DNA from: Mikania micrantha | Lineage: Eukaryota > Streptophyta > Magnoliopsida > Asterales > Asteraceae | Reading direction: 5' to 3' | DNA length: 64,000 bases | NCBI GenBank assembly: GCA_009363875.1 | Contig: CM018690.1 | Coordinates: forward strand, 18,989,692 to 19,053,691 | Part shown: in pieces, positions 11,719 to 23,066 of the stretch | How the letters are laid out: each line of letters begins with the position of its first letter | Position numbering within the stretch: position 1 is the first letter of the stretch | Program-made: the position numbers and the translations under genes | Notes under the pieces: model-generated | What the model was told of the DNA's origin: nothing | Database searches by the model: none | What the model saw: the letters and a program-made list of their open reading frames with translations, nothing else

Positions 11719-13852
11719 TGTCACACCCCCACCCCTCGTCACCTCGTGTATGATCTGACTGAACCGGTTGCGGAAGCATAGTGGTGATGTCTCCGAGGTG
11801 AGGGGTGACTTACTTGAACCGATATCATAAGCACACAGATTAACTTAAAATAAATACAATACAGGGTTGCGTCATTACAATTAGTATCATAGTTTACAAC
11901 TAAGTTTATTACACAACTGACTTATTTAATTACTAGTGTTTGAAGTGTTGCCTCACCGAGTGTCACTGTCTCCCTGCAAAAAGATTTAAGTTTGAAACGT
12001 CAGCACAAAGCTGGTGAGTTCGACAGTTCAATTTAAAACAATATGATATGATAAGCATGTTCTCAAAAGTTCAGTTCCGGATAACCATGGGACCTGTATC
12101 TAGTTCCTTTCGGACGTCTAGTCTGTCTCAAGATATTACCCGTCGGTACATATCTTAGTGCCTCATTATCTTAATGTCTATCATACCATTAAGAAGTTCA
12201 GGAAACAGATAACAAACATTCACACAAGGGGAGATGCAATCCTCCCAGCGAATGGGGTGTCAACCAATAGTACTATCAATGTTTTCTGTTCGGCCACACA
12301 TGGGTTCACTAGATACAGTTCAGAAATGAGGACTTTCAGTTCCATGATAGAGTTCAGTCTACAGGCAAAATCCCATGAAATCCCACAAAATCACATGAAA
12401 TCACATAGATATCATTGATGCATATCATATGTTCAGACAACAATTTACAGAGTTTCCCCGATGTTTATAAAAGATTAAAAATAAAAGGGGTTGTACGAAA
12501 CTCACCTGATAGTATAAAGGTAGCAGAGTATCACCAAACTGATAGTACAGAGATGATTCTGCATTTAGTTATATTTAATGAATTGTTTATGTTCTAGTTT
12601 ACTGATTAGATCTTCCTGAACGTTCAATGTCAAAGACATTGCTTAGTAAATCATCAACTCGATATTAAATGCTTAAATAATTAATTTGATGTTATATCAT
12701 ACAATGTATGATAATGTAGGAACCTACATTACATTAGATTCCTAACACAAAGTTGATGACGCTTTGGATTAATCAGAATGATCTCGGATTAACCAAGTAG
12801 TTAATGTTGTTGATTATGATACTGTAACAGTTTCTAGATAATTTAATGGCTTAGGAATGATAAATCCTTGTTATTGATTACCCAAGTATCATGAAATATC
12901 ACAATGTAGCATCAGAATAGGTGAAATAACCAGATTTAACATACTAATCTGACTGTTATCACAAACATCAGATAATCATTCCAATGAGTATGTTAATGAT
13001 TGTGATTAGTTTGAAACACTTGGATTTAACCTTGCATTTCAAGGATTAATCCAACTAATCACCTACATTGTTATAATCAAATGGATTAAACTATTATAAT
13101 CATGGGTATGGTTTCATGAAAACCGGGCATTATAATGGATCAAAACAAGGATTTAACCGTTAAAACTTCCTGTTCTTTGTTTATAATCAATCCTAGCCAT
13201 CATCTAGGCAATAATCAACAATCCTAACTATGTCATTACGTTCAAAATCAAGATCTAATCAATCAGAATCAAACTAGAAGGTTTAAACGGATCATTACCT
13301 AATCAGACGGAGTTTTGCGGGTAAAATGACGATCAGAACTTGTAGAGACGATCCCTGGCACGATCGGTGACTTCTGGTGGCTTCAGATGTGAGTTTTGAT
13401 AGTAAAAGTGTGTGTTTGTTCGCCTGGAAATGAAGCAGAAACGAAGAAGAAGAAAATAAAATCTTCTTGCATGAAATCTGATGAAATAGATCAAATCACT
13501 GCACCGCCACATCCGTCGCGTACCGCGACCAAAAGCCAAAAGGGGCTTCGCGTACCGCGAAGATTTTCGGGAATTTCAGATATTTTACAAGCATCCCGTA
13601 CCGCGGAGGATTCTCAATCCCTCCATCGCGTACCGCGATGGGTCCAGTCGACCGACACTTAGTACTTTTTCTTCATTTTTCGATTCCGGGCAATCCGGGA
13701 CTCCGTTTTGTGGACGGTTTTCGTCCACGTTCATCATTTCTCATCTACTATCATTCTGTAATGATTAAAATCATTAAATCAATGTGGATTTCTAGAACGA
13801 TCAAATGTGCTCACGTCATTGATGACGTAAATTCTCGTTTGCAACTGTCACA
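11719..13852 (-). mobile_element. 3' LTR of element B
   Basis: This 2134-bp LTR runs from TGTGACAGTTGC (at 13852) to GGGGGTGTGACA (at 11719) in element orientation. It pairs with 32242-34375. Antisense ORFs within it are duplicated in the other LTR and have no domain, so they are not genes. Confidence 0.95.
13515..13640 (-). promoter_or_regulatory. Four CGCG palindromes in U3 of B 3' LTR
   Basis: Palindromes lie at 13515-13529 (GTCGCGTACCGCGAC), 13546-13562 (CTTCGCGTACCGCGAAG), about 13592-13608 (decayed) and 13624-13640 (CATCGCGTACCGCGATG). The outer bases differ between copies but stay paired. CGCG boxes are known targets of plant CAMTA factors; that role is inferred here. Confidence 0.6.
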
Positions 13853-13866
13853 GTCTCCTCCTGTTA
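13853..13866 (-). promoter_or_regulatory. Polypurine tract of element B
   Basis: On the minus strand AACAGGAGGAGAC directly precedes the 3' LTR start TGTGACAG. This is the expected plus-strand priming site. Confidence 0.75.
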
Positions 13867-13915
13867 GAGAAATTTCGTCCCGAAATTTAGTGAAGACTTA
13901 CTTGATAACAATTGA

Positions 13916-14593
13916 TCATGAGAATAGGTGTGGGTACTTTGATTTCATTTGATCTTCACGTTCCCAAGTATATTCGGGCCCACGTTGCGAATTCCATCGC
14001 ACTTTAACGATTGGTATGCGACTACGTTTCAGTACTTTCATTTCTCGATCCATTACCTCTACTGGTTCTTCACTGAACTGAAGTTTTTCATCAATATGAA
14101 TCTCTTCGAGAGGTACGATCAATGATTCATCAGTTAAACATTTCTTCAGATTAGATACATGAAAGACATCGTGAATGTTACTAAGTTCAAGAGGTAATTC
14201 AAGTTTGTAGGCTACTGATCCAATTCGTTCAAGAATTTTAAATGGCCCTACAAATCTTGGCGAAAGTTTACCTCGCTTTCCGAATCTGAAAATGCCTTTC
14301 CAAGGTGACACTTTCAACATTACTCGATCACCGATTTGGAATTCTAACGGTCTACGACGATTATCAGCATAACTCTTTTGACGATCGCGTGCAGTTTTAA
14401 TTCGTTCCTGAATAAGGGCGATCTTATCAGTTGTTTCCTGAATGAATTCTGGGCCTATGATTTGATTCTCACCTATTTCTGACCAACAGATAGGTGATCT
14501 ACATTTGCGTCCATAAAGTGCTTCAAATGGAGCGCATTGAATACTGGTATGGTAGCTGTTATTGTAGAATTCAACAAGTGGAAGATGAATATC
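13916..14593 (-). pseudogene. Element B integrase C-terminal part with chromodomain
   Basis: About 225 codons remain, beginning in the integrase region after the DDE core (HLPLVEF, then ALYGRKCRSPICW). They continue through the GDRVMLKVSPWKG motif to a chromodomain ending in RGPEYTWEREDQMK and a TGA stop. The upstream end is cut at 14593 by the A LTR. The catalytic residues are absent, so the fragment has no integrase activity of its own. It shows that A inserted into the B integrase gene. Confidence 0.9.
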
Positions 14594-17235
14594 TGTCACA
14601 CCCCCAAATTCCCACTCGTGGTGTCAGTCCACGTGGGTGTGACGTGGCCAGGATCACAGCTCATGGTCATATAGAACGACTCTATATGAGTTACACAATC
14701 ACACAGATTTGTAAAATAACATAGTTTCATTAATAAGCAGCGGAAAATGTTTCAACATCATAAGTAAATAAGTTTTCAGCGGAAAGTAAATTGTTTAACA
14801 GACACTACATTGTTCTAGTTGTTTCAAAAACCAACAAATGCACACACAAGCCTAGGACATGAGTCTATATGCCATTGAGACTCCTTAATGCTTCCTTGAG
14901 TGCGTCCTAGCGTGTGCTCCATCAATTACCTGAGAATACATGCGAAAAGTGTCAACTAAAAAGTTGGTGAGTTCACAGGTTTAGACAGACAGAAAAGTAA
15001 ACAGACATATACTGGGTATGTTAAGTTTAGTTGTTGGATACTACGATCCGTGGAGTGTGTCAGTTCATCTTACCGAAACTAGACTGTTTCCGTTTGCCTC
15101 CGCGAGTCATCGCTGAACTCGCAATTCACATCGAAATTACACTCGTTATGACCTCCAGTCAACATTGGTGCCGAGTGGGGCTAGTCAAACCCAGTAGTAC
15201 TACGTAATTACGACTCGTTTGTCTACACAACTAACGGTAAGGATAAGTGAGGACTTTAAGCGATAATAGTTACACTCGAAAATGGTTTTCACAACATACC
15301 AGTCATATATCTAAAACAGTTGCATTGTATTCTCACCCCAATAGTTTAGCAAAACAGTTAAAGAGTAAAAGTGGGGCCGTAAACTCACCTGAGTTTGAGA
15401 AGTGCGTGTTCTTACAAGAACAGTGTAGCTCTCCGGCTAGTAGTTACCTATATCACATAGGTGTTGTAAGTTTGTGTTTGCATATATGTGGGTCTCACAG
15501 GACCGTGTTCGTGTCTAACAACTTCCAAGTTGTTATGTGGGTCGTGTTGACCGTGTTAACCGTGTTTGACATAACGACCCGTTGGTGACGGTTTTGGATC
15601 AAATGTGCGTGTAACATGCGGTTTAGTGTCGTGTGGAGTGTACGGATACCAATGATCATTTCCATAAGGAAAATTTCCACATTAGTCAATTCATGCATAA
15701 ACCACATTCCGATTATTCTAATATGCGTGTTTATCCTAAATGAGCATGTTATCATATTGCACATAGTTACACATAGTCGGTTTAGCATGTTTTGCGCGTA
15801 AAAGTTACCATAATTATAAAGTTACAAGATATGCATATATCATTATGTCTAGATACAATTCTTATCATAATTTCATCATATTAGCCTTAAATAAGTATTT
15901 AATCATAACCATTATGACTAGCATGCTCCTATACTCCAAATTGTAAAATAAAGTTAACAAAATATCATACTATTAGCAATTTTAATCATTCCAATGCATC
16001 CAATAACCATCATATTAACTTCTAAATATCATTTTAAATATAACTTATAGATCTAAACATACAAATGTGACCATTTCATCAAAATTACATACTTTGTAGC
16101 ATTAAAGTTACTAAAATTAGCAATATTCACCAAATGATCAAATATTGACAAATCAACCATTTCTAGTCTTGCAAATCGTCATCAATAATATTCCTAACAT
16201 CATTTCAATATCCACAATAGTGTAAAACCACCTAGATCATACATTCATGTTACTAAAACCATCATTTTAGCTACTATGACCATCCTATCATAACCACATC
16301 ATTATGGAATGTAAAGATTCATCATCTAATCATCATAGATCATCAAATATCATGTAAACATCATCAAACCCAGAACTAAAATTCGTGCATGTGCATCAAG
16401 GGTGCTTGCATGTGGGTTTTAACACTTGTATGTGTGTGTAGTAGTGATATTAAACCACAAGAGATGTAAAGACTACCTCTAAAGCTCCTAGATCTTCAAG
16501 ATGATAGTGATAACGGCTTCTAAAGCTTCTGGATAGCAAGGAACTTCAGCGATCGTAAGGTGGTGGTGGTTCTTCGAGCTTCCAAGTGACAAACAAGCTT
16601 CAATCCTCCAATGTGGAGCTTCAAGAAGTCCTCCAATGGCTTCCTTGGTGTCAAATCAGTGAGGAATAGTCGAAGTTGGTGTATAGTACCGGAGAATGGT
16701 GAAGAGTGGAGTTAATAGGCATGGTGGTCTTGATTTTATAAAGATTTGTCGACTGGCACCTGTCGCGTACCGCGATGAAGGTTTAAAATAATCTCCGCGT
16801 ACCGTGAAGAATTTCGGGAGCAAATCCCCGCGATGCCTGTCGCGTACCGCTATGATTCCTCCTGTGGGAACATCGCGTACCGCGATGAGTTCCAGAGAAG
16901 CCCAATAAACCTAGTTTTCTTGTTTTGAACCGATTTTCGCGTATTTTTCGATTACGATCATCGTTTCTCGACATTTAATCATTGTTCCCAATATTTTAGA
17001 TTCCCTAGAACCTAAGTGCAGAGAAAGTGTACTGTGATTTGATCCTTTCACCAACGTTCGTTATTCAAGACACGTGCGAGTGTTGTGCGATAATTCCTCG
17101 AATTATCGATGTATTCTAGCTGTTGTGCCACGTGTCACACTAAATACAATTATTCTAGTGCCACGTATGAAATAATAAAACATATTATTATTTAAAATAA
17201 TATAAGCGCTGACCTGGAATATGCGAGGTGTCACA
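14594..17235 (-). mobile_element. 3' LTR of element A
   Basis: In element orientation it starts TGTGACACCTCGCAT at 17235 and ends GGGGGTGTGACA at 14594. It matches 23067-25708 almost base for base. Open frames within it are duplicated in the other LTR and carry no domain. Confidence 0.95.
16735..16887 (-). promoter_or_regulatory. U3 promoter of A 3' LTR: CGCG palindromes and TATA-like box
   Basis: Palindromes lie at 16763-16775, about 16795-16807, 16840-16852 and 16871-16887, the last being the perfect CATCGCGTACCGCGATG. In transcription order they are followed within about 20 bp by a TATA-like TTTATAAAA (16735-16743). G-box words (CACGTG) occur further upstream near 17070 and 17130. The layout suggests a pol II enhancer and core promoter. 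The same block lies at 25208-25360 in the 5' LTR. Confidence 0.6.
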
Positions 17236-17248
17236 TCATCCCCCAGTT
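17236..17248 (-). promoter_or_regulatory. Polypurine tract of element A
   Basis: AACTGGGGGATGA on the minus strand abuts the LTR start TGTGACACC. It is repeated at 25709-25721 beside the other LTR. Confidence 0.8.
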
Positions 17249-17270
17249 AATAGAAATTTCGTCCCGAAAT

Positions 17271-20200
17271 TCAGTTCGTGTTGTTGGTGTTAGTCTGGTT
17301 GGAGAATAGGTGAGGGTATTTCTGTTTCATCTGATCCTCTCGCTCCCAGGTGTATTCCGGTCCTCGCCGTGAGTTCCAACGAACTTTTACAATTGGTATT
17401 TTACTGAGTTTCAACTTCTTGATTTCCCGATCCATGATTTCCACCGGTTCCTCAACGAAGTGAAGTTGTTCATCAATCTGGATTTCCTCCAAAGGAATTG
17501 CGAGCGTCTCGTCCGATAAGCATTTCTTGAGGTTTGAAACATGAAACACATTGTGTACGCTACTCAATTCATGTGGTAGCTGTAGTTCGTAGGCCACAGG
17601 GCCTATCCGTTTAGTGATCTCGAATGGTCCGATATAGCGAGGGTTTAGCTTTCCCCGCTTTCCAAATCGAATCACTCCCTTCCAAGGCGATACTTTAAGA
17701 AGTACTCGATCTCCCACTTGGAATTCCAAAGGTTTGCGCCTTTTGTCGGCGTAGCTTTTCTGTCGATCCCGAGCTGTTGCCATTCGGTTACGTATCTGCA
17801 CGATCTTTTCAGTTGTTTCGTGCACGAGCTCAGGTCCGGTCAGTTGGCTTTCACCAACTTCTGCCCAACAAAGTGGTGATCTGCATTTACGTCCATAAAG
17901 TGCCTCAAAAGGTGCTGCTCCGATGCTGGTGTGATAACTGTTATTGTAAGAAAATTCCACCAAAGGTAGGTGAGTCTCCCAGCTATTACCGAAATCAATC
18001 ACACATGCTCGAAGCATGTCTTCCAGAGTTTGGATGGTTCGTTCACTCTGACCATCCGTCTGTGGATGATAAGCAGTGCTCATATCCAATCTCGTCCCAA
18101 GTGCCTTGTGTAAGGACTTCCAAAAATGTGCCGTGAAACGGCTGTCTCGGTCAGATATAATAGAGATTGGGACTCCGTGTCTGGATACGATTTCCTTCAA
18201 GTAGATTCGGGTTAACTTTTCCAACTTATCAGTTTCCTTAATCGGCAGGAAGTGTGCCGATTTCGTGAGTCGGTCTATGATAACCCAGATGGTATCGCAA
18301 CCACCTGCTGTCTTTGGCAGCTTGGTGATAAAATCCATGGAAATCTGTTCCCATTTCCAGACTGGGATTTCCGGTTGTTGGAGTAATCCTGACGGTTTCT
18401 GATATTCGACCTTAACTTTGGAGCAAGTCAGACACTTACTCACATAGATTGCGATTTCTGATTTCATATTAGGCCACCAATAAGTTGTCTTTAGATCGTG
18501 GTACATCTTGTCAGAACCTGGATGTACTGAGTATCGACTCTTGTGAGCTTCATCCATCACTACTTCTCTTAATCCCCCGTAGCGTGGAATCCAAATTCGG
18601 TCCATCAGATAGTAAGCTCCGTCGTCTTTCTGTTTCATCTGTTTATCCATACCCCGCATAGCTTCGAGGATAAGGTTTTCCTTTTTCAGAGCTTCTTGTT
18701 GTGCTACTCGGATCTGATTAGGTAGCTCAGAATGAATGGTAAGTTGTAGTGCTCGTACGCGTTTGATTGTTTCTTTTCTACTTAACGCATCGGCTACTAC
18801 ATTGGCTTTCCCGGGATGATACTTGATTGCACAGTCATAATCACCTATCAACTCGACCCATCTGCGTTGTCTCATGTTTAGCTCCTTTTGGTCGAAAATG
18901 TGCTGCAGGCTCTTATGATCCGTGAATATAGTGCACTTGGTTCCGTACAGATAGTGTCTCCAGATCTTCAATGCAAATACTACGGCTCCTAACTCCAGAT
19001 CATGGGTCGTGTAATTTTTCTCGTGCACTTTCAATTGTCGTGACGCATAAGCTATGACCTTCTCGCGTTGCATCAGTACACAACCGAGTCCTTGCTTCGA
19101 TGCGTCGCAGTAGACTACAAAGTCTTCGCACCCGTCTGGTAGTGATAAGATAGGTGCGCTGCACAACTTCTGCTTTAATAAGTCAAAAGCAGCTTCTTGT
19201 TTTTCTCCCCATTCGAACTTCTTGTCTTTATGCGTAAGGGACGTCAACGATTGTGCGATCTTCGAGAACCCTTCGATAAACCGCCTGTAGTACCCGGCCA
19301 ACCCTAAGAATTGTCGCACTTCAGTTGGAGTCTTAGGTGCTGCCCAACTCTTGATTGCCTCGATTTTGGCTGGGTCTACATGTATCCCTTTTTCGTTTAC
19401 CACATGTCCAAGGAACTGAACTTCGCGAATCCAAAAATCACATTTGGAGAATTTCGCGTATAGTTGCTCCTTCTTTAACAGTTCTAGGACACGTCTCAAG
19501 TGATTGGCATGTTCCTCCTGAGTCTTGGAATAGATCAGGATGTCATCTATGAATACGATTACGAACTTGTCGAGATATGGTTTACACACCCGATTCATGA
19601 GATCCATGAATACGGCCGGTGCGTTAGTCAGTCCAAAAGGCATTACCAGAAATTCGTAATGTCCGTACCGTGTTCTGAAGGCTGTCTTCGGTATATCTCC
19701 TTCTTGTACTCTGAGTTGATGGTAACCAGATCTTAAATCGATTTTTGAATAGTAGCTTGACCCTTGCAACTGATCAAACAGGTCGTCTATTCGAGGTAGA
19801 GGGTATCGATTCTTGATCGTCACCTTGTTCAGTTCTCGGTAGTCTATACACATACGGAATGAACCGTCTTTCTTCTTCACAAACAAGACCGGTGCTCCCC
19901 AAGGTGAGAAACTCGGTCGGATGAACCCTTTATCTAACAACTCTTGTAGTTGATTAGATAATTCCTGCATTTCAGTAGGAGCCAATCGGTATGGTGCCTT
20001 GGCTATTGGTGCTGCTCCTGGTGTCAGATCTATTTGAAACTCCACTTGTCGTGCTGGTGGTAATCCCGGTAGATCGTCAGGAAAAACTTCCGGATAATCG
20101 CGAACAATAGCGATGTCCTCGATCTTCCGTTCCTTCTTTGATTGTTCGGTGATAAGAGCCAGAATAGCCGTGTATCCTTTCTTTAGGTATTTGCTAGCCT

Positions 20201-21838
20201 TCATGCAAGACATGATGTTTAGTGGTATCCCGCGTCGTTCCCCTTGAATTGAAATCTGCTCACCACTTGGCAACGTAACTCGTACGATCTTCTCGTTGCA
20301 CACGATCTCGGCATGGTTTGCAGATAACCAATCCATTCCAATCACCTCGTCGAAGCTTCCGAGTGTTACTGGCATCAGGTCGATCACCAACTGATGGTTC
20401 GCTAGTGTTAGAATGCATCCTTTGATGATGTGTTGTGTTTCGATAAGTTTTCCATCCGCTAACTCTACGGTATACTTATAATCTAGTGGTGTTGGTGTCA
20501 TGTCAAGCAATTTGCTAAATTCACTAGAGATAAAACTCCTATCGGCACCGGTATCAAATAATATACTAGCGTAGACATTATTTAAAAGAAACGTACCGGT
20601 GACGACGTTCGGATCATCTTTGGCTTCACCAGATCCGATTACGAATGCTCGTCCTCTAGCCGGGTTGCCTCCTGCGTTCTTGTTTTGTGGACAGTCTCGG
20701 CGCATATGTCCGGGCTTGCCACAAGTGAAGCACCCCTTTAGTGTGTTATCCTTGTTGAGGTTGGGGTTGGGGTTCGATCGGCATTCTTTGGCTAGATGCC
20801 CGTTCCTTCCACAGTTGGTGCACTTGGTCCTCTTGCATTGACCGAAGTGATGGAAGTTGCAGATGTTGCATTTTGGGCTGTTACCCTGATATCCTCCTTT
20901 GCCTTGAGTGTTTGGTTGTGTGGCGGTGAAGACTTTGGCTGGTGCTGGTCGGTGTTGAGCTGGTGGTGGTGGTGAGAAAACACGGTTGTTGTTGGGTTCC
21001 CACTTTCGCTTGGGCTCTTGGGGTTTTAGGTGTTCACCCCTTTTTGGCAGTTTCCCTTGGGCTACCGCCTGGTCAGTCAGCTTGTGCGCCAAGCGAATCA
21101 GTGGTTGGATAGTAGAGTGGTCGGAAGCAGTGACCGTGCTCTGGATTTGTTCCGGCAATCCACTGATAAATTGCTCAATCTTCTTGTACTCCGGCGTCAC
21201 CATCGCCGGGCACAGCTTGCACAGTTCATGAAACCGAGTACAGTACTTCTCGATTTCTGATCCTACCATTTTGTGCACCCAGAACTCTTCCTCCAGTTTC
21301 CTAATTTCATCCCGAGGACAGTATTCTTCGTGGAGCATCCTGGTGAAGTTGTCCCACGGAATTGTGTTTGCGGTGTCCAGTCCAAGGGTTTGGACATGAG
21401 TGTTCCACCAGGTGAGGGCTGGTCCCTCCAGTGTTCCCGTGGCGTATTTTACCCGGTTTTCATCCGAGCATTCAGCTATAGAGAAAACTGACTCCAGCTT
21501 CTCTATCCAACGAAGCAGTCCCACTGCTCCTTCAGTACCTTGAAACTTGTGAGGGTGGCAGCTCAGGAACGCCTTAAACGAGCATCCCTTTGCTACTCCT
21601 CCATGCGATCCTGTGCATCGGATTTCATTGCAACGTGTTAGTGTCTAGACTGCCTATACTATGTTAGTCATGTTAGGCAAAAGTTAATACCATTGTTAGT
21701 GCCACTAGTCTCACTGGCATGTCGGTTAGCTTCGTACTCCGCGAGTACCTTGTTGAATTTGCGCTCGACCATCATGTCGATCCGTGCCTTTTCGGCTTTG
21801 CGTTTGAGTCGGAGAGCATTGGTTCCTCTTCCAGACAT
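17271..21838 (-). CDS. Element A gag-pol polyprotein (one intron in gag)
   Basis: Gag starts at ATG 21838. Exon 1 (21691-21838) has 49 codons plus one base. A GT-AG intron of 80 nt (21611-21690) follows, and exon 2 runs unbroken to the TGA at 17271, for about 1495 residues. Numbering from the GTG codon at 21524 (residue 1), the domains are retroviral gag (about 1-150), two CCHC knuckles (about 235-249 and 265-278), protease DTGAD (324-328), RT with FIDD (658-661), RNase H (805-912), and an integrase zinc finger (H994/H1001/C1031/C1034). The DDE residues are D1064, D1125 and E1161 with the usual 35-residue spacing, and a C-terminal chromodomain follows (about 1365-1408). Every catalytic motif is present and no stop or frameshift interrupts exon 2. 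Without splicing, exon 1 reads into a stop a few codons past the donor. Confidence 0.9.
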
Positions 21839-22085
21839 GTTTCTATATGGAAAGGTTAGAATGTTAGTTAGTATGAGTCAGAGTGTTAGCCAATTGTTAG
21901 GTCAGATGTCATGTTAACAATAGTCATAGCCATGATATATATATAAGCAACAAAGTAAAGCATCTTTCCATTAATGATAATAAGTTTGTGTACAATATTT
22001 TCCAAAAGAGATGCTACAAAATTGCACGAGCACATCCCGCTCGGCTAAGTGATACAAAAGTAGAATACTGAAATAGAAATCCTAA

Positions 22086-22910
22086 CTAGACAATCGTGGA
22101 GTGTGAATCTCCACTATCAGCAGGGCCATCATCGTCCTCCTCATCAGGATCCTCGTCTGGATCCTCGTCTGGATCCTCATCAAAATCTTCCTCATCGAGA
22201 TCCACCGGCTCGAATTGGGGTTCTGGCTCAGGCTGTGGCTCCACAATAAACTGTTCGACCCATGCATTCAGCATGGCATCGCTTGCCTGGATCATGGCAA
22301 GGTTCTCCTCGTTGGCGTCCTCCACAGCTGCCAATCGTCCAGCGTGTCCATGTGTCACTCCGGCTAAGAAATCCTGTTGCTCCTCGAGCAACGTAGTCCT
22401 ATCATGGATGTCGGTGACCTCAGTAGTGACCTCCTCCTGTCGCTGGATCACATCCTGAGTCCTAGCGACCAAGTCATCCTGCGTCCCTTCGACGCGTGCG
22501 AGTCTCTCCTCCAAGTTATCCACATGTTTCTGGAGGCGCTGACTATGCTCCAACAGATCCCTAAACCCATCAGTCATCACGCGTAGCTGGCAGGACTCAC
22601 GTCTATAACGCGAGATCAGTGCAGCGAATGCCCGCTCCATATGCATTCCAATAGGTGGTAGTGATGGTCCAGTAGATGTGTCACCTAACAAAGGTAACTT
22701 AGGTACTCTCTCTTCCCTTGCCCAAACAGCAAGGGTGGTAGGGTACCAGTCCCATGGTCCCCTGCTGGTTGAGGGTCGAAGTCTCTTGGACTCTTGAGAA
22801 TATACCTGCTCCACTATCTCCTGAATCTTCTGCTTGTCCTCCTCAGTAAGCTCATACTCATACGAGCGTTTCCCCGTGTCTTTCCCTTTCGGATCTTTGT
22901 TATTGTCCAT
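22086..22910 (-). CDS. Element A ORF0: coiled-coil acidic-tail protein of unknown function
   Basis: This 274-codon ORF lies between the primer site and gag on the element's coding strand. It has a basic and acidic N-terminus, a Trp-containing block (WDWYPTTLAVW, 53-63) followed by EERVP, an LPPIGMHMERAFAA block (84-97), and a predicted coiled coil (about 118-200). The motif QASDAMLNAW (208-217) is followed by a tail made almost only of Asp, Glu and Pro (about 225-262). It aligns along its length with the plus-strand ORF at 60767-61522 in element C. It shows no gag, env or aspartic protease motif and no signal peptide or membrane segment. I do not recognise the family. Confidence 0.75.
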   Translation of the reverse strand: MDNNKDPKGKDTGKRSYEYELTEEDKQKIQEIVEQVYSQESKRLRPSTSRGPWDWYPTTLAVWAREERVPKLPLLGDTSTGPSLPPIGMHMERAFAALISRYRRESCQLRVMTDGFRDLLEHSQRLQKHVDNLEERLARVEGTQDDLVARTQDVIQRQEEVTTEVTDIHDRTTLLEEQQDFLAGVTHGHAGRLAAVEDANEENLAMIQASDAMLNAWVEQFIVEPQPEPEPQFEPVDLDEEDFDEDPDEDPDEDPDEEDDDGPADSGDSHSTIV

Positions 22911-23050
22911 CTTGTAAGTTCTAAGTCAGTCAGTATTAATTTACAGTGATAACAATAATATAAGTGTGAAAATTCTAAGTGTAGTGTCTAATGTAAAGCA
23001 GCGGCTATAGTCTAAGTTTACTATATGCAAACCTAGTTCCCTATAACCAT

Positions 23051-23063
23051 GGCTCTGATACCA
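23051..23063 (-). promoter_or_regulatory. Primer-binding site of element A
   Basis: TGGTATCAGAGCC on the minus strand begins three bases after the 5' LTR end. It is complementary to the 3' end of initiator tRNA-Met, the usual primer for plant gypsy elements. Confidence 0.92.
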
Positions 23064-23066
23064 GTC

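Noticed and set aside
14599..14724. A gene start spanning the A LTR and the B integrase tail
   Set aside because: The apparent first codons come from the A LTR end, and the reading frame is only the cut B integrase.
15247..15588. A 113-codon plus-strand ORF duplicated at 23720-24061, looking like a conserved gene pair
   Set aside because: The two copies are simply the two LTRs of element A. The ORF has no domain and is antisense to the element.
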